NCBI GenBank assembly: GCA_017640725.1
Contig: JAEPQB010000002.1
Coordinates: forward strand, 434,001 to 498,000
Direction: 5' to 3'
Origin: Kordiimonadaceae bacterium
Lineage (GTDB): Bacteria; Pseudomonadota; Alphaproteobacteria; Sphingomonadales; Kordiimonadaceae
DNA length: 64,000 nt
In this document: positions 42,594 to 51,963 of the stretch, piece by piece
Numbering within the stretch: position 1 is the stretch's first letter
Layout: each line of letters opens with the position of its first letter
The notes under the pieces: generated by a model
Database searches by the model: none
Told to the model about the DNA's origin: nothing
Seen by the model: the letters and a program-made list of their open reading frames with translations, nothing else
Position numbers and translations under genes: made by a program

Positions 42594-44702
42594 CTAAAAG
42601 CTGGAAGTCCAGGAGACCGTGGCCCGCAAATTGCGGTTTGGTCCGGGTACGCCTGCAAAGGTGCGCACAGCGTTGGCATTGAAGATATTGTTCATGCCCA
42701 CGTCAAAGCGCCAGCCTTCAAGCGCGCCCTCGCTGGGTTGCCACACAAGGTAGGTGTCAACAGTTTCATAACTTGGACGCTCTTCAGTTGGATCGTTTAC
42801 TTTGTCAAAGCGGCTGGCGATTTCCGCGCGCATACCGATCCGGATATCATTTTCAGGCATACGAGCCTCAGCCACCAACTGCAGACGGTTGGGCGTGAGA
42901 ATACCGACATAGTCGCCGGTGTCTTCATCGCGACCATCAATGGTCGACCACGCCACCGACAGGAACAGGTAGTCGCTGCTGTATTGGCCTTCAATCTCAA
43001 AACCGTCCAGAGTTGCGCGCGCCGTGTTCACATTCTGGCTGGTACCAGACGTACACACGCCAAAGGGTGCACCAAAACAAGCGGGTGAAAATTCCACATT
43101 CACATCAAGATCAATGAGGTTTTCAACGTCATTTTCGAAATAGCTTCCTTTGATGACAAGTTTGTCGCCATCATAAGCCACATCTTCAAATGTCATGCCG
43201 ATACCAAACTCATAGGCCTGTGCTTTCTCCGATTGCAGATCGAGGTTCGGAATGAAAAAGTTTGGCGCCTGAACAAACGGACCCAGCGGAATTGTGAAGT
43301 GCAAATTGTCGGCAAACACTTCGTTGAAGGAAGGTGCACGGAACGCTTCTGAATAATTGCCAAACAGCAGCAACCAATCGGTTGGCGCGTACGAGATGCC
43401 AATCTTCGGGGACCAGGCATTGTCATTGTTGTTTAATGACGTGTCCTCAACGGAAGCGTTTTCAAAATCATCGTATCGAATGGCGGGGATTATCCGGAAC
43501 ATACCGGCCGCTGTTGCAATGCCAATGTCGGCCTGAATGAAGGCGCCGAACGTTTCTGATGTGGCATTCGGCACACCGCCACGCGTGCCGTCGGGTGTTG
43601 TGTTATCTGTGCCAACTTGCTCGTCTTCATAATACTCGGCGCCGTAGGTGAATATCACCGAGTTTTCACCGCCAAGAGCAACCGTAGACCGGTTATCAAT
43701 CACAAAACCCTTGGTTTCGACTTCACGCGAAATTTCACGTGTCGTGTCAAGCTCAGCCTCATCAACACGGGAGTTGTTGATATAGCCAACCAAGCCCAAA
43801 TCAATGAGCGGATTGTCGGGGTTATAGTTGACGCGCGCCCGCCAGGTTTCACTTTCGATATCTTTGTTCACCAAATCACCAGTGGAGATGCCCTGGCCAT
43901 TGTTTGGCTCCAGCGCATCGTTCTTGAAGCGCAGCCAAGAAGCATCAATGCGCAGGTCGTCAGTGATCTGGGAGTTGATTTTGATCATGCCAGAGCCGAT
44001 TTCATCATCGCCCTGCAGGTTTGGCCCCCGCGCCACATTAATGTCATCCGACTCGCGGAAGGTGAAGTTGGCCAAGCCACCGGTTTTGCCGTCTTTGGTG
44101 GTACCAAAGACTGTGCCCCCGACCATCCATTCGTCATTCACGCCTTGAAAACCACTTTTCAAACGGAAACCAAATTGGTCACCTTCGCCAAGAAGATCAG
44201 CCGCGTTGACAGTTTCAAAGGCGATCACACCACCAACGGCGCTGGAGCCATAAAGGGCGGAACCAGGCCCACGTACCACTTCGGCTGTGCGCAGCAAATC
44301 TGGTTCGATGAAAAATCGACCGTCGTGCCCGGACAGGAAGTTCTGGCGAACACCATCAAACAGCACCAGCACACCCTCGCCTGACACGCCGCGCAGTGCC
44401 GGAATTTCCCCTGTTCGGCGCGGGCCACCCGTGAATTGCACGCCCGGTGTTTGCGCGAAAATTTCCGCAACACTCGCCGTAATGCGGCTTTCGATTTCAT
44501 CACGGGAAACAACAGATACACTACCAGGGAACGTGAAAACATCAGATGGGCCGCGCGTGGCGGTAATGCTGATCTCTTCGATTTCTGTTGTAGCTGCATC
44601 AACGCCTGCATTCTGAGCCATAGCCTGACCGCTGATCGCCACTCCAAGCGCTAGAACTGAAACTCCCTGCCGAAGACGGTACACAGAATTCGGATTTGTC
44701 AT
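42594..44702 (-). CDS. TonB-dependent receptor, haem/haemoglobin type
   Basis: A 702-residue outer-membrane receptor. Signal peptide of about 29 residues ends at QAMAQ. The TonB-box/plug start EEISITATRG is followed by the plug (DEIESRITASVAEIFAQTPGVQF, ALRGVSGEGVLVLFDGVRQ, VRGPGSALYGSSAVGGVIAFE, each in sequence). The 22-strand barrel ends in the terminal Phe of TVSWTSSF. Spacing of FRAPSFNEVF and NPFFxPN-like NFFIPNLDLQSEKAQAYEFG resembles haemoglobin/transferrin/lactoferrin receptors. A Fur-like palindrome is upstream at 44722, so iron regulation is likely. Confidence 0.9.
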   Translation of the reverse strand: MTNPNSVYRLRQGVSVLALGVAISGQAMAQNAGVDAATTEIEEISITATRGPSDVFTFPGSVSVVSRDEIESRITASVAEIFAQTPGVQFTGGPRRTGEIPALRGVSGEGVLVLFDGVRQNFLSGHDGRFFIEPDLLRTAEVVRGPGSALYGSSAVGGVIAFETVNAADLLGEGDQFGFRLKSGFQGVNDEWMVGGTVFGTTKDGKTGGLANFTFRESDDINVARGPNLQGDDEIGSGMIKINSQITDDLRIDASWLRFKNDALEPNNGQGISTGDLVNKDIESETWRARVNYNPDNPLIDLGLVGYINNSRVDEAELDTTREISREVETKGFVIDNRSTVALGGENSVIFTYGAEYYEDEQVGTDNTTPDGTRGGVPNATSETFGAFIQADIGIATAAGMFRIIPAIRYDDFENASVEDTSLNNNDNAWSPKIGISYAPTDWLLLFGNYSEAFRAPSFNEVFADNLHFTIPLGPFVQAPNFFIPNLDLQSEKAQAYEFGIGMTFEDVAYDGDKLVIKGSYFENDVENLIDLDVNVEFSPACFGAPFGVCTSGTSQNVNTARATLDGFEIEGQYSSDYLFLSVAWSTIDGRDEDTGDYVGILTPNRLQLVAEARMPENDIRIGMRAEIASRFDKVNDPTEERPSYETVDTYLVWQPSEGALEGWRFDVGMNNIFNANAVRTFAGVPGPNRNLRATVSWTSSF

Positions 44703-44721
44703 TTTATCACCTAATTTATAT

Positions 44722-44736
44722 TGCGAATCATTCGCA
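44722..44736. promoter_or_regulatory. Palindrome TGCGAATCATTCGCA, probable Fur-type iron box
   Basis: Seven-base arms tgcgaat and attcgca surround one base, 19 bases upstream of the receptor start in the divergent spacer. A second, degenerate copy begins tgcgaatgcaagtga at 44769. GCGAAT-N-ATTCGC cores occur in Fur boxes, and position between a TonB receptor and a lipoprotein gene supports this. The regulator itself is not in the window. Confidence 0.65.
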
Positions 44737-44820
44737 GTTGCATTAAAGCGGGCTTAGCAATTAGTTTTTGCGAATGCAAGTGACTCTTATTATTATTTTA
44801 GGCTCTCAAGGGGTTTTGAC

Positions 44821-45855
44821 ATGTTTGGACAATTTAGTAAGGCAGTTGTGCTGGCAGCCGGGCTTATGCTCGCGGCTTGCACTGTGGATACGCCTACGCC
44901 GCAAGTTGCAGCGAACGACGCTGTTTCAGCTAGTTTTGAGCGGGATCGCCAAGCGATCCTGGCAATGGAAGGCGACTTCAACGTAACTTTTGATTTCCGC
45001 GAAACCGTACCGCTCAAGGCCGGATACAAAGTGAAAGACGCCTATGTTACGGGCGCTCGTGAAATCGTCCGTGTCATTGAAGACCGTGGCGACTTCATCA
45101 GCATGCAGCACATCCTTTTGGTGGGCGGCGAGAAAAAATTTCCGATCAAACATTGGCGCCAGGACTGGCAGTTCCAACCCAGCATCATCACTCGCTATGA
45201 AGGCGGTAACAGCTGGAAAAACATCAGCCTAAACGCAGCAGATGTTCGGGGCCAATGGGCGCAGTTTGTTTATCAGGTTGACGACGGTCCACGCTATGCA
45301 GGCCTTGGCAGATGGCGCTACGACAGCGGCTTTCCGGAATGGTCTTCAGACCCATCTTGGCGGCCCCTGCCCCGCCGCGATGCGACCAAGCGCACAGATT
45401 ATCATGCCATTGAAGCAGTGAACCGCCACGCCATTACGCCGGACGGCTGGGTGCACGAACAAGACAACACCAAACTTATTCTAACGGGAGATGCACCACA
45501 GGCATTGGTGCGCGAAGTTGGCGTGAATACGTATGTAAAAGCCGATGACTTGCAAGCCGATGTGGCGATGGCTTACTGGGAAAAAACCAAAGACCTTTGG
45601 GAGGCGGTGCGTGCAGAATGGACACGCCTTGAAAAGGAAACCACTGGATTCGGTCTGACTGTTCAAGGCGAACCCGAAGAGATTTATATGCAGATCCTCG
45701 GCGTGGCCACTGGTCTTGAAGAGGGCTCCATCACGCTCGAGCAGGCCAAAGCGGATGCTGTTGCCCTCATTGCAGACTATACGGCAACAGATCTGAAGCC
45801 GCTTCAGTCACGACTGGCTGAAATTCCACCATTCGAGGCAGCTGAAGGCGAATAG
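44821..45855 (+). CDS. DUF6607 family lipoprotein
   Basis: A 344-residue protein with a lipobox (LMLAAC, Cys at residue 20). The rest is soluble and rich in Trp and Tyr (IKHWRQDWQFQ, GRWRYDSGFPEW, DYHAIEAVNRHAITPDGWVHEQDN). I match this with DUF6607, a family I recall near TonB-dependent haemin receptors. It is divergent from the receptor at 42594 and shares the Fur-like spacer, so a periplasmic or surface role in iron/haem uptake is inferred. It starts with TTGACATG and no strong ribosome site. Confidence 0.8.
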   Translation: MFGQFSKAVVLAAGLMLAACTVDTPTPQVAANDAVSASFERDRQAILAMEGDFNVTFDFRETVPLKAGYKVKDAYVTGAREIVRVIEDRGDFISMQHILLVGGEKKFPIKHWRQDWQFQPSIITRYEGGNSWKNISLNAADVRGQWAQFVYQVDDGPRYAGLGRWRYDSGFPEWSSDPSWRPLPRRDATKRTDYHAIEAVNRHAITPDGWVHEQDNTKLILTGDAPQALVREVGVNTYVKADDLQADVAMAYWEKTKDLWEAVRAEWTRLEKETTGFGLTVQGEPEEIYMQILGVATGLEEGSITLEQAKADAVALIADYTATDLKPLQSRLAEIPPFEAAEGE

Positions 45856-45882
45856 CAGCTACTTTATTGACTGGAAAATGCA

Positions 45883-45911
45883 GAAGCCCGCCATTTGGCG
45901 GGCTTTTTTTT
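45883..45911. terminator. Intrinsic terminator between the DUF6607 and CPBP genes
   Basis: agcccgcc (45885-45892), loop attt, ggcgggct (45897-45904), then eight T residues. Plus-strand terminator for the DUF6607 gene; A residues on its left are too few for strong use in the other direction. Confidence 0.87.
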
Positions 45912-45913
45912 GT

Positions 45914-46627
45914 TCAGTCCCTAAGCCCCAGAAAACGCATCGTGAAGCCCAGGGAATTCATGTAGCCATGAGCCAATATTTGTGGCCATAGGTTTGTTCT
46001 GCCAATCCAGACGTAAACCAGCCCCAAGCCGAACCCAATGATGCCTGTGACCACAAACCCAAACATGCCTTGGTAATAGGCATGCCGGTAACCAAAGAAA
46101 ATGGCTGCTAATGTAACAGACACCAGTGTCGCAACAGTTGACCCGCCAAGAAAGGCCCCGAGTCGGTTGATCAAGAAGGCACGAAAAAGCATTTCTTCAA
46201 AGAAAGCAGCATGCGTCCATACCAATACCATCCAAACCAGATACATGAGAACATCGCCTTCAATGTCGCCGAACCGATCAGCGACATATCCTTTTTCAAA
46301 AAAGAGCTCGGCAATTAGGTTTCCCAGCAGGCCAAAGACGATGATACCGCCAAATACAAGGGCTGAAAGCGCCAGTGTCCGCCACCAGTTTTTTGGCCGC
46401 TTGAACCCCAGTTCTGCCCAAGTCATGCCATTTGACCGAAGGCGCCACGTGGCTACAGCCATCGCTGTAAAAGTGGAAATTGGGCCGGCATATTTGATTG
46501 TATAGAGAAGAAAAAACTGCTTCACCGCCACCAAAATGGCGATGATGATGATTGCATCTACAAGCGCGCCGAAATTCAGTCGCGTTTCATCCGGTCCGGC
46601 GTGGCCGCCGACTATATTTTTTGTCAT
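45914..46627 (-). CDS. CPBP family intramembrane glutamic endopeptidase
   Basis: A 237-residue membrane protease of the Rce1/CPBP (Abi) family with about six to seven helices. Motif 1 is FFEEMLFRAFLINRLG (paired Glu and Arg), motif 2 is IFFGYRHAYY (His), and motif 3 is LAHGYMNSLG (His and Asn). Members cleave prenylated or other membrane peptides, or act as immunity and maturation factors. No bacteriocin-like gene lies nearby, so a housekeeping or stress role is more likely. Confidence 0.88.
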   Translation of the reverse strand: MTKNIVGGHAGPDETRLNFGALVDAIIIIAILVAVKQFFLLYTIKYAGPISTFTAMAVATWRLRSNGMTWAELGFKRPKNWWRTLALSALVFGGIIVFGLLGNLIAELFFEKGYVADRFGDIEGDVLMYLVWMVLVWTHAAFFEEMLFRAFLINRLGAFLGGSTVATLVSVTLAAIFFGYRHAYYQGMFGFVVTGIIGFGLGLVYVWIGRTNLWPQILAHGYMNSLGFTMRFLGLRD

Positions 46628-46720
46628 GTGATCCCCACGTGCCGCATTTATGCGTGCTTATTGTTTGAGTCATTTCCATCCAAGGGTCACGACTATCACT
46701 TGGGATGTCAAATGAATGTC

Positions 46721-46750
46721 AAAAAAAGCGCCGGCATACTGCCAGCGCTT
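46721..46750 (-). terminator. Intrinsic terminator after the gene at 46777-47430
   Basis: Read on the minus strand: aagcgctggca, loop, tgccggcgctt, then seven T residues (46721-46727 on the plus strand are A). The stem has one mismatch. Confidence 0.8.
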
Positions 46751-46776
46751 CAATCATGATGTTATGTAGAATGTGC

Positions 46777-47430
46777 TCAACGGCGAACAAATATTGGTCC
46801 GGGCACGTCTGCATCGGGGTAAAGGCGCTCAATGCCTTTTTCCAGGAATGTTGCCATCAATGGTGCAACTCGCACATTGGCAGAGTCGATCAAATAGGCG
46901 TACTCAGAGCCCTGGTAATTCCAGGATTGCGTGAACTGCGGAACAATCGGCGTGTCCACTTCTTCACTCGCTACGGTTTTGCCTGCGGCATCGACCAAAC
47001 TTACCGTGCCCACCATACGCGTATTGAATGAAGCGAACTTGGTGAGGGAATAGTTTGTGACCCAGAATTTGTCGATCTCTACAACCAATTTATGACCAGG
47101 GTTGTGCTCTTCTACTTTTGACAAACTGTGCTCTGCCATCGCGGCAGCAAGATTGACAAAAGAAAAGTCGTCTATTTCAGGAATGAGCCTTTCGTTGGCG
47201 AACTCAGTCTCTGAAAACCTGTTTACATTCAAATTCCCGACAGGACGGCGGTTCGCGCCTTCCACCCGGTACTCTCGAAAAAACGATTCCCGTCGTAACT
47301 CAATTCTATCGATCGATTTCAGGTTTTTTTCGATGCGTGGTGAAAGTTTCACTTCCACATCCATTGCCGATGCACTCAAGGAACCAGAAAGCCCAAGCGC
47401 GACCGCGCCGATCAAATACAAATACTTCAT
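46777..47430 (-). CDS. Uncharacterised secreted protein
   Basis: A 217-residue product. ATG 47428-47430 has GGAGG upstream and begins a signal peptide (KYLYLIGAVALGLSGSLSASA). The mature part is strand-rich with segments like VEEHNPGHKLVVEIDKFWVTNYSL and RMVGTVSLVDAAGKTVASEEV, reminiscent of periplasmic proteins or lipoproteins that bind other envelope components (DUF4410-like pattern), but I cannot assign a family. Monocistronic, with its own terminator. Confidence 0.7.
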   Translation of the reverse strand: MKYLYLIGAVALGLSGSLSASAMDVEVKLSPRIEKNLKSIDRIELRRESFFREYRVEGANRRPVGNLNVNRFSETEFANERLIPEIDDFSFVNLAAAMAEHSLSKVEEHNPGHKLVVEIDKFWVTNYSLTKFASFNTRMVGTVSLVDAAGKTVASEEVDTPIVPQFTQSWNYQGSEYAYLIDSANVRVAPLMATFLEKGIERLYPDADVPGPIFVRR

Positions 47431-47542
47431 GTTGCGCCTCCAGAGCAGATGCCATTTATCCATAGTGTCCTGCATTGCCTATCATGACAATCCTGAACCA
47501 CGCATGAATAGGCTAATCGACCGGCTGGCAGCTGTTGGGGGC

Positions 47543-48346
47543 CTATTGATCGAGAATGAGACTTTCAATACCAAAACGCGCGAAAAATGCCTCAAGTTCG
47601 CCTGATCGCTTCAATTGTCCAACGAGATCATCAATTTGTTGAGCAGTGACCGGTGCATTTTTGTGCACAATCACTGGCAAAGAATAGTCGTGATCGGCAA
47701 TCGGACCAATCGCAAGCTCCGACTTGAGGTGCGGAGCTCTCTGGTACTGGCTGAGCAAAAAAATGTCCGACATTACAGCCAAGTCCACCGCCCCTGACCG
47801 CAAATATCTGAGCGTCTGACTTATTTTCTCGGCAAACACAGCATCAACAACTGACCTGATATGGTTTTGATCGGCTCTAAAGTCAGCAAAGGCATAGTGA
47901 TACCCAAGTGTCACCGCGACTTTGCGCTTTGGGTTGAGGTTGAACACGGCCTCCTTGCCACTTTCTTCCCTGCGCGCAACAAATATTTCCGTGCCGCGCA
48001 GTATGGGTGACGAAACATCAATGTCTGATTGATAGTTTTGCCAGCCCCAAACCGGCATTTCGAAAAACACGGCATCAATAACTTCGCGGCGCATAAGCTC
48101 GTACCTGCGCTGCGATGGAATGGAAACCATTTCAAAGCGGAGTTGGTCCTGCGAACGGTTCAACAGTTCCAGGAAATCGGCTGTTATGCCCTGCCCGTCT
48201 TCGACAAAGGGTTCAAATGGGTAGCCGCCAACCCTGACTAGCTCTGCGTTTTCGTGGTCAGCATGCGCTGACTCTGCACCGAAACCACCGCACATCATAA
48301 ACAGCACCATGACTGGCGCTAAAAGTATTCTTGTATTTATTTTCAT
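47543..48346 (-). CDS. Orphan periplasmic substrate-binding-like protein (SBP_bac_3 type)
   Basis: A 267-residue protein. ATG 48344-48346 starts a signal peptide (NTRILLAPVMVLFMMCGGFG to AHA). The mature domain has the family-3 fold: LVRVGGYPFEPFVED, GITADFLELLNRS, DAVFFEMPVW, RGTEIFVARRE and AVDLAVMSDIFLL. No permease or ATPase is adjacent. Orphans of this type often act as sensors or are recruited by distant transporters. Similar in plan, but not closely similar in sequence, to the product at 19971. Confidence 0.82.
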   Translation of the reverse strand: MKINTRILLAPVMVLFMMCGGFGAESAHADHENAELVRVGGYPFEPFVEDGQGITADFLELLNRSQDQLRFEMVSIPSQRRYELMRREVIDAVFFEMPVWGWQNYQSDIDVSSPILRGTEIFVARREESGKEAVFNLNPKRKVAVTLGYHYAFADFRADQNHIRSVVDAVFAEKISQTLRYLRSGAVDLAVMSDIFLLSQYQRAPHLKSELAIGPIADHDYSLPVIVHKNAPVTAQQIDDLVGQLKRSGELEAFFARFGIESLILDQ

Positions 48347-48668
48347 AGCTTCACTCACGCCAGCAAAACATCAGCTGGCGTATCCTCAAATCGACTCAAC
48401 AAAACATCATACGTCAGGTGTATTAATAGAAGGTAACTGCAGGCCGCTAACGTAAGGTGATCGGTAGCTTTTCAGCGGCTCGACAATAAACTCACAAAAA
48501 TGCCCTCTCTCTTGACGGCAATTGCTTGCAATTTGCACCGGAAAACGCTAAACCGCGCCGACTCGTCTGGGATCGCCCGTACGAGCAATCCGTCCTTGCA
48601 TCCCTGGAGGAAGCGACGGTCGGCAAACGGATGGTCCGTTTTGCTGAACAAGAGTTTGGAGAAAGTGA
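48347..48668. other. Intergenic region upstream of rplY
   Basis: 322 bases between divergent genes. A TTGACG hexamer at 48512-48517 could be a -35 element of an rplY promoter, but no good -10 is seen at normal spacing. The following 130 bases, rich in cg pairs (cgcccgtacg, gaagcgacggtcgg), would form a long leader. No gene or tRNA recognised. Confidence 0.5.
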
Positions 48669-49328
48669 ATGGCTGACGTCATCACCATCGAAGCGCAAGC
48701 ACGTGACCGGCTTGGTAAGGGAGCCAGCCGCGCAACACGTCGCGCAGGCTTCGTACCAGCCGTAATTTACGGCGACAAAAAAGATCCTGAAGCAGTTCAG
48801 ATCGCACAAAACGAAATCCAGCGGCTGTTGAACCGCGGTGGTTTCATGTCTCAAACCTACGACCTGGTCGTTGACGGCAAGAAAACAACAGTTCTTCCTC
48901 GTGACCTGCAATTGCACCCTGTTAGCGATGCACCAATGCACATCGATTTCCTTCGTTTGGGCAAAGGCGCAACAGTGACTATGGCTGTGCCTGTACATGT
49001 TGTGGGCGAAGACGAATCAACTGGCCTCAAACGCGGCGGCGTGATCAACCACACCCGTCACGACATTGAGCTGAACGTTCCAGCTGATGCGATCCCTGAG
49101 TTCATTGAAGTGAACGTTGCTGAACTGGATCTGGGTGAAGCTGTTAAAATTTCTGACGTAACGCTGCCTGAAGGCGCGACGCCAACCATCACCGACCGTG
49201 ACTTCACAATCCTTGCGATTGTGGCACCGTCTGGCCTCAAGTCCGCTCAGGGCGCTGAAGGCGAAGACGAAGAAGGTGAAGAGGCTGAAGGCGAAGCTGC
49301 TGCTGAGGGCGGAGACGCTGAAGAGTAA
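48669..49328 (+). CDS. rplY: 50S ribosomal protein L25/general stress protein Ctc
   Basis: A 219-residue CTC-type L25, which binds 5S rRNA. The L25 domain covers residues 1-92 (RDRLGKGASRATRRAGFVPAVIYG, LHPVSDAPMHIDFLRL), and the TL5 C-domain follows to about residue 185 (AVPVHVVGEDESTGLKRGGV, PEFIEVNVAELDLGEAVKISDV). The tail is strongly acidic (EGEDEEGEEAEGEAAAEGG). ATG 48669 has GGAG upstream. It heads an rplY-pth-ychF cluster usual for alphaproteobacteria. Confidence 0.96.
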   Translation: MADVITIEAQARDRLGKGASRATRRAGFVPAVIYGDKKDPEAVQIAQNEIQRLLNRGGFMSQTYDLVVDGKKTTVLPRDLQLHPVSDAPMHIDFLRLGKGATVTMAVPVHVVGEDESTGLKRGGVINHTRHDIELNVPADAIPEFIEVNVAELDLGEAVKISDVTLPEGATPTITDRDFTILAIVAPSGLKSAQGAEGEDEEGEEAEGEAAAEGGDAEE

Positions 49329-49391
49329 GACCTGGGAAGCGTACTGCGCTTCCTGCCGCACCTTGCGGCGCAACCAGATACGAGGGTTTTC

Positions 49392-50105
49392 ATGAAACTA
49401 TTTGTCGGACTGGGTAATCCGGGCGGCCAATATGAAAACCATCGGCACAATATCGGATTTATGGCGGTGGACGAGATTGTTCGCCGCCATAATTTTTCAC
49501 CTGATGTTGGTGCTGGCAAAAAAAGGTGGCAGGCGCTTACGCATGAAGGCCGCTTGGGCCGTGAAAAAGTCGTCATTGTAAAACCGCAAACTTATATGAA
49601 CGAAAGCGGCCGTTCGGTTGGCGAAGCCATGCGCTTCTTCAAGCTAGACCCTCAGGACGTGTTTGTGTTTTACGACGAACTGGACCTTGCATTCGGAAAG
49701 ATCAAAGCAAAGCTGGGCGGTGGCTCGGCAGGGCATAACGGCATCAAGTCGATTGCTGCCCATATCGGCGCAGACTTTGAGCGCATTCGCCTGGGCATTG
49801 GGCATCCGGGAGACAAATCCCGTGTCCATGGCCATGTGCTGGGTGATTTTGCCAAGTCAGAAAAAGCGGGTGTCGAGGATATGCTGAATGCAGTGGCGGC
49901 GGAAGCTGTGTGGCTGGCTGACGGCGACAGACCCAGGTTTTTGGCGGAAGTTGCGCGCAGGTTAAGCCCGCCACGGCCAGCGAAACCAAAACATAAGGAC
50001 GCACCAGTGAAGGCGTCCGCCGCCGCGCCACAGACACAGAATAATGAAGGCCCCATGGCCTCTGCGCTTCAGGCGCTGAAAGACAAATTGAAAGGGAACA
50101 ACTGA
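49392..50105 (+). CDS. pth: Peptidyl-tRNA hydrolase
   Basis: A 237-residue enzyme that recycles tRNA from peptidyl-tRNA. The N-terminal fingerprint [20 protein letters not shown] holds Asn9 and the catalytic His19. Other blocks are [37 protein letters not shown] and [11 protein letters not shown]. About 45 residues at the C-terminus ([17 protein letters not shown] onward) extend beyond the standard 190 and look disordered. Its stop overlaps the ychF start (TGATG). Confidence 0.97.
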   Translation: MKLFVGLGNPGGQYENHRHNIGFMAVDEIVRRHNFSPDVGAGKKRWQALTHEGRLGREKVVIVKPQTYMNESGRSVGEAMRFFKLDPQDVFVFYDELDLAFGKIKAKLGGGSAGHNGIKSIAAHIGADFERIRLGIGHPGDKSRVHGHVLGDFAKSEKAGVEDMLNAVAAEAVWLADGDRPRFLAEVARRLSPPRPAKPKHKDAPVKASAAAPQTQNNEGPMASALQALKDKLKGNN

Positions 50106-51208
50106 TGGGTTTCAAATGTGGAATTGTGGGCTTGCCCAACGTTGGCAAATCAACGCTTTTTAACGCGCTGACCAACACCGCCAATGCGGCAGCCGCCAAC
50201 TACCCATTCTGCACCATCGAGCCCAATGTTGGCCAGGTGCCCGTTCCTGATGAGCGACTGTTCAAGCTGGCAGAACTCGCGAGCAGCAAAGAAATTATAC
50301 CGACACAGCTTTCCTTTGTGGACATTGCGGGTCTGGTTCGCGGTGCCTCCAAAGGTGAAGGCCTGGGCAACCAATTCCTCGCCAACATCCGTGAGACAGA
50401 CGCCATTTGCCATGTGCTACGTTGCTTCGAGGATGATGACATTACCCATGTCGATGGTCGTGTGGACCCCGTGTCCGATGCAGAAACTATTGAGACGGAA
50501 CTGATGCTGGCGGACCTTGAGAGCCTGGAAGGCCGCATTCATGGCCTGGGCCGGAAAGTCCGGGGCGGCGACAAGGAAGCCAAAGCCACCATGGACATGA
50601 TTGACCGCATCATTCCGCTTCTCAAGGACGGCAAGCCCGCCCGCCTGATTGATATCAACAATGAAGACGAAGCCAAGGTTTTCAAAGAGCTCCAGCTTTT
50701 GACGTCCAAACCAATCCTCTACATTTGCAATGTGGATGAAGATAACGCCGCAGAGGGCAACGAGTTTTCGCGTGCAGTTGAAGCGATGGCCAAAGCGCAA
50801 GGCGCTGGCTGTGTGGTGATTTCCGCAGCCGTGGAGGCGGAGATTGCCCAGCTCGATGACGAGGAAGAGAAATCAGAGTTTCTTGAGACTTTGGGCCTGG
50901 GGCAAACAGGTCTCGCGCGGGTTATCCGCGCTGGCTATGACCTCCTGGAACTGATCACTTATTTCACTTGCGGCCCAAAAGAAGCCCGCGCCTGGACCAT
51001 CACCGTCGGCACCAAAGCACCACAAGCGGCAGGCGTGATCCATACGGACTTTGAGCAAGGCTTTATTCGGGCTGAAACCACATCGTACGATGATTATGTG
51101 GGCAATGGCGGCGAACAAGGCGCGAAAGACGCAGGTAAAATGCGCCTTGAAGGCAAGGAATATGAGGTTGTGGACGGTGACGTGATGCACTTCCGTTTCG
51201 CGAACTAA
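50105..51208 (+). CDS. ychF: Redox-regulated ATPase/GTPase YchF
   Basis: A 367-residue Obg-like P-loop ATPase associated with ribosomes and oxidative stress. G1 is [10 protein letters not shown]3 is [20 protein letters not shown], and the base-recognition motif is the YchF-type NVDE rather than NKxD. The coiled-coil and TGS domain follow ([37 protein letters not shown]). Overlaps pth by one base, so it is translationally coupled. The stop overlaps the stop of the convergent membrane gene at 51205. Confidence 0.97.
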   Translation: MGFKCGIVGLPNVGKSTLFNALTNTANAAAANYPFCTIEPNVGQVPVPDERLFKLAELASSKEIIPTQLSFVDIAGLVRGASKGEGLGNQFLANIRETDAICHVLRCFEDDDITHVDGRVDPVSDAETIETELMLADLESLEGRIHGLGRKVRGGDKEAKATMDMIDRIIPLLKDGKPARLIDINNEDEAKVFKELQLLTSKPILYICNVDEDNAAEGNEFSRAVEAMAKAQGAGCVVISAAVEAEIAQLDDEEEKSEFLETLGLGQTGLARVIRAGYDLLELITYFTCGPKEARAWTITVGTKAPQAAGVIHTDFEQGFIRAETTSYDDYVGNGGEQGAKDAGKMRLEGKEYEVVDGDVMHFRFAN

Positions 51209-51867
51209 GCGCGCTTAGGCTCACTTATGGCTGGTCCAAAAGCATGCACTAAATAAGGCATGGCGCCCTGTAGGTATAGCAACAATGGTGTCGCGACCAG
51301 CCAAACCCTGCCGCCCCATGAGGCGTCCACAGTAACGATCACTGCCAACATAAACGCCGGAGCATAGTGCCAGGCGCGAAGTTGCTTGGCTTGTGCTCCA
51401 GTGCGGCGAGCACGTAGCCGAAGCAAGACTATTTGCATCAACAGGCTGGTGAACCAGAAGGCGATGCCGAAAACAAAAAAGCCAATGAAGGACGACAAAC
51501 TGGGCCGCACATAGAACCAGTTGTTCGCCGCCGAAACCGCCGCGAGGAAACTCGGTATCAATGCTGCAACAATAGTTATGCCGCATAACAGCATATGGAT
51601 GCGCTTCAGGTTTCCAACGGCGTCCGCGATGCGGTCGCTATAACAAAACCAAATCATGCCCACGCTTAAAATCTGCAGATTGAGAACGATTTCCCACCAC
51701 AGGCGGGACCGTGTTAAAAGCGCCCCAGTCACTTCTTGATAGACGTAACGATCAACAATTTCTGCGGTTATTGCGCCAGTTATCAACAGAGCAATCGCAG
51801 CCATCAAAGAGCGGCCATCCCTTACATAAAAACGAGGCGTTTTATTTGACGGAGCAACGTCTGGCAC
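51205..51867 (-). CDS. Paralogous six-helix membrane protein, array member 1
   Basis: A 220-residue protein with a GTG start and AGGGGA upstream. About six hydrophobic helices are visible. The family signature, seen in all four array genes, is [19 protein letters not shown] followed by [10 protein letters not shown], then [10 protein letters not shown], and a final [16 protein letters not shown]. The N-terminus before helix 1 is polar. I do not recognise a named family. It is the last gene of the minus-strand array and converges on ychF. Confidence 0.72.
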   Translation of the reverse strand: MPDVAPSNKTPRFYVRDGRSLMAAIALLITGAITAEIVDRYVYQEVTGALLTRSRLWWEIVLNLQILSVGMIWFCYSDRIADAVGNLKRIHMLLCGITIVAALIPSFLAAVSAANNWFYVRPSLSSFIGFFVFGIAFWFTSLLMQIVLLRLRARRTGAQAKQLRAWHYAPAFMLAVIVTVDASWGGRVWLVATPLLLYLQGAMPYLVHAFGPAISEPKRA

Positions 51868-51963
51868 TGAAAACTTCCCCTACCCGCGGGCAAACACAAG
51901 GGTGAGCTTAGCTTATAGTGTGTTTCGGGTGAACATGATTTTGGATCAGAGGCCAACGCATCT

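Noticed and set aside
43617-44384. A 255-codon plus-strand open frame inside the TonB receptor gene
   Set aside because: The minus strand carries an unbroken receptor with plug and barrel motifs; the plus-strand reading shows none and has no ribosome site.
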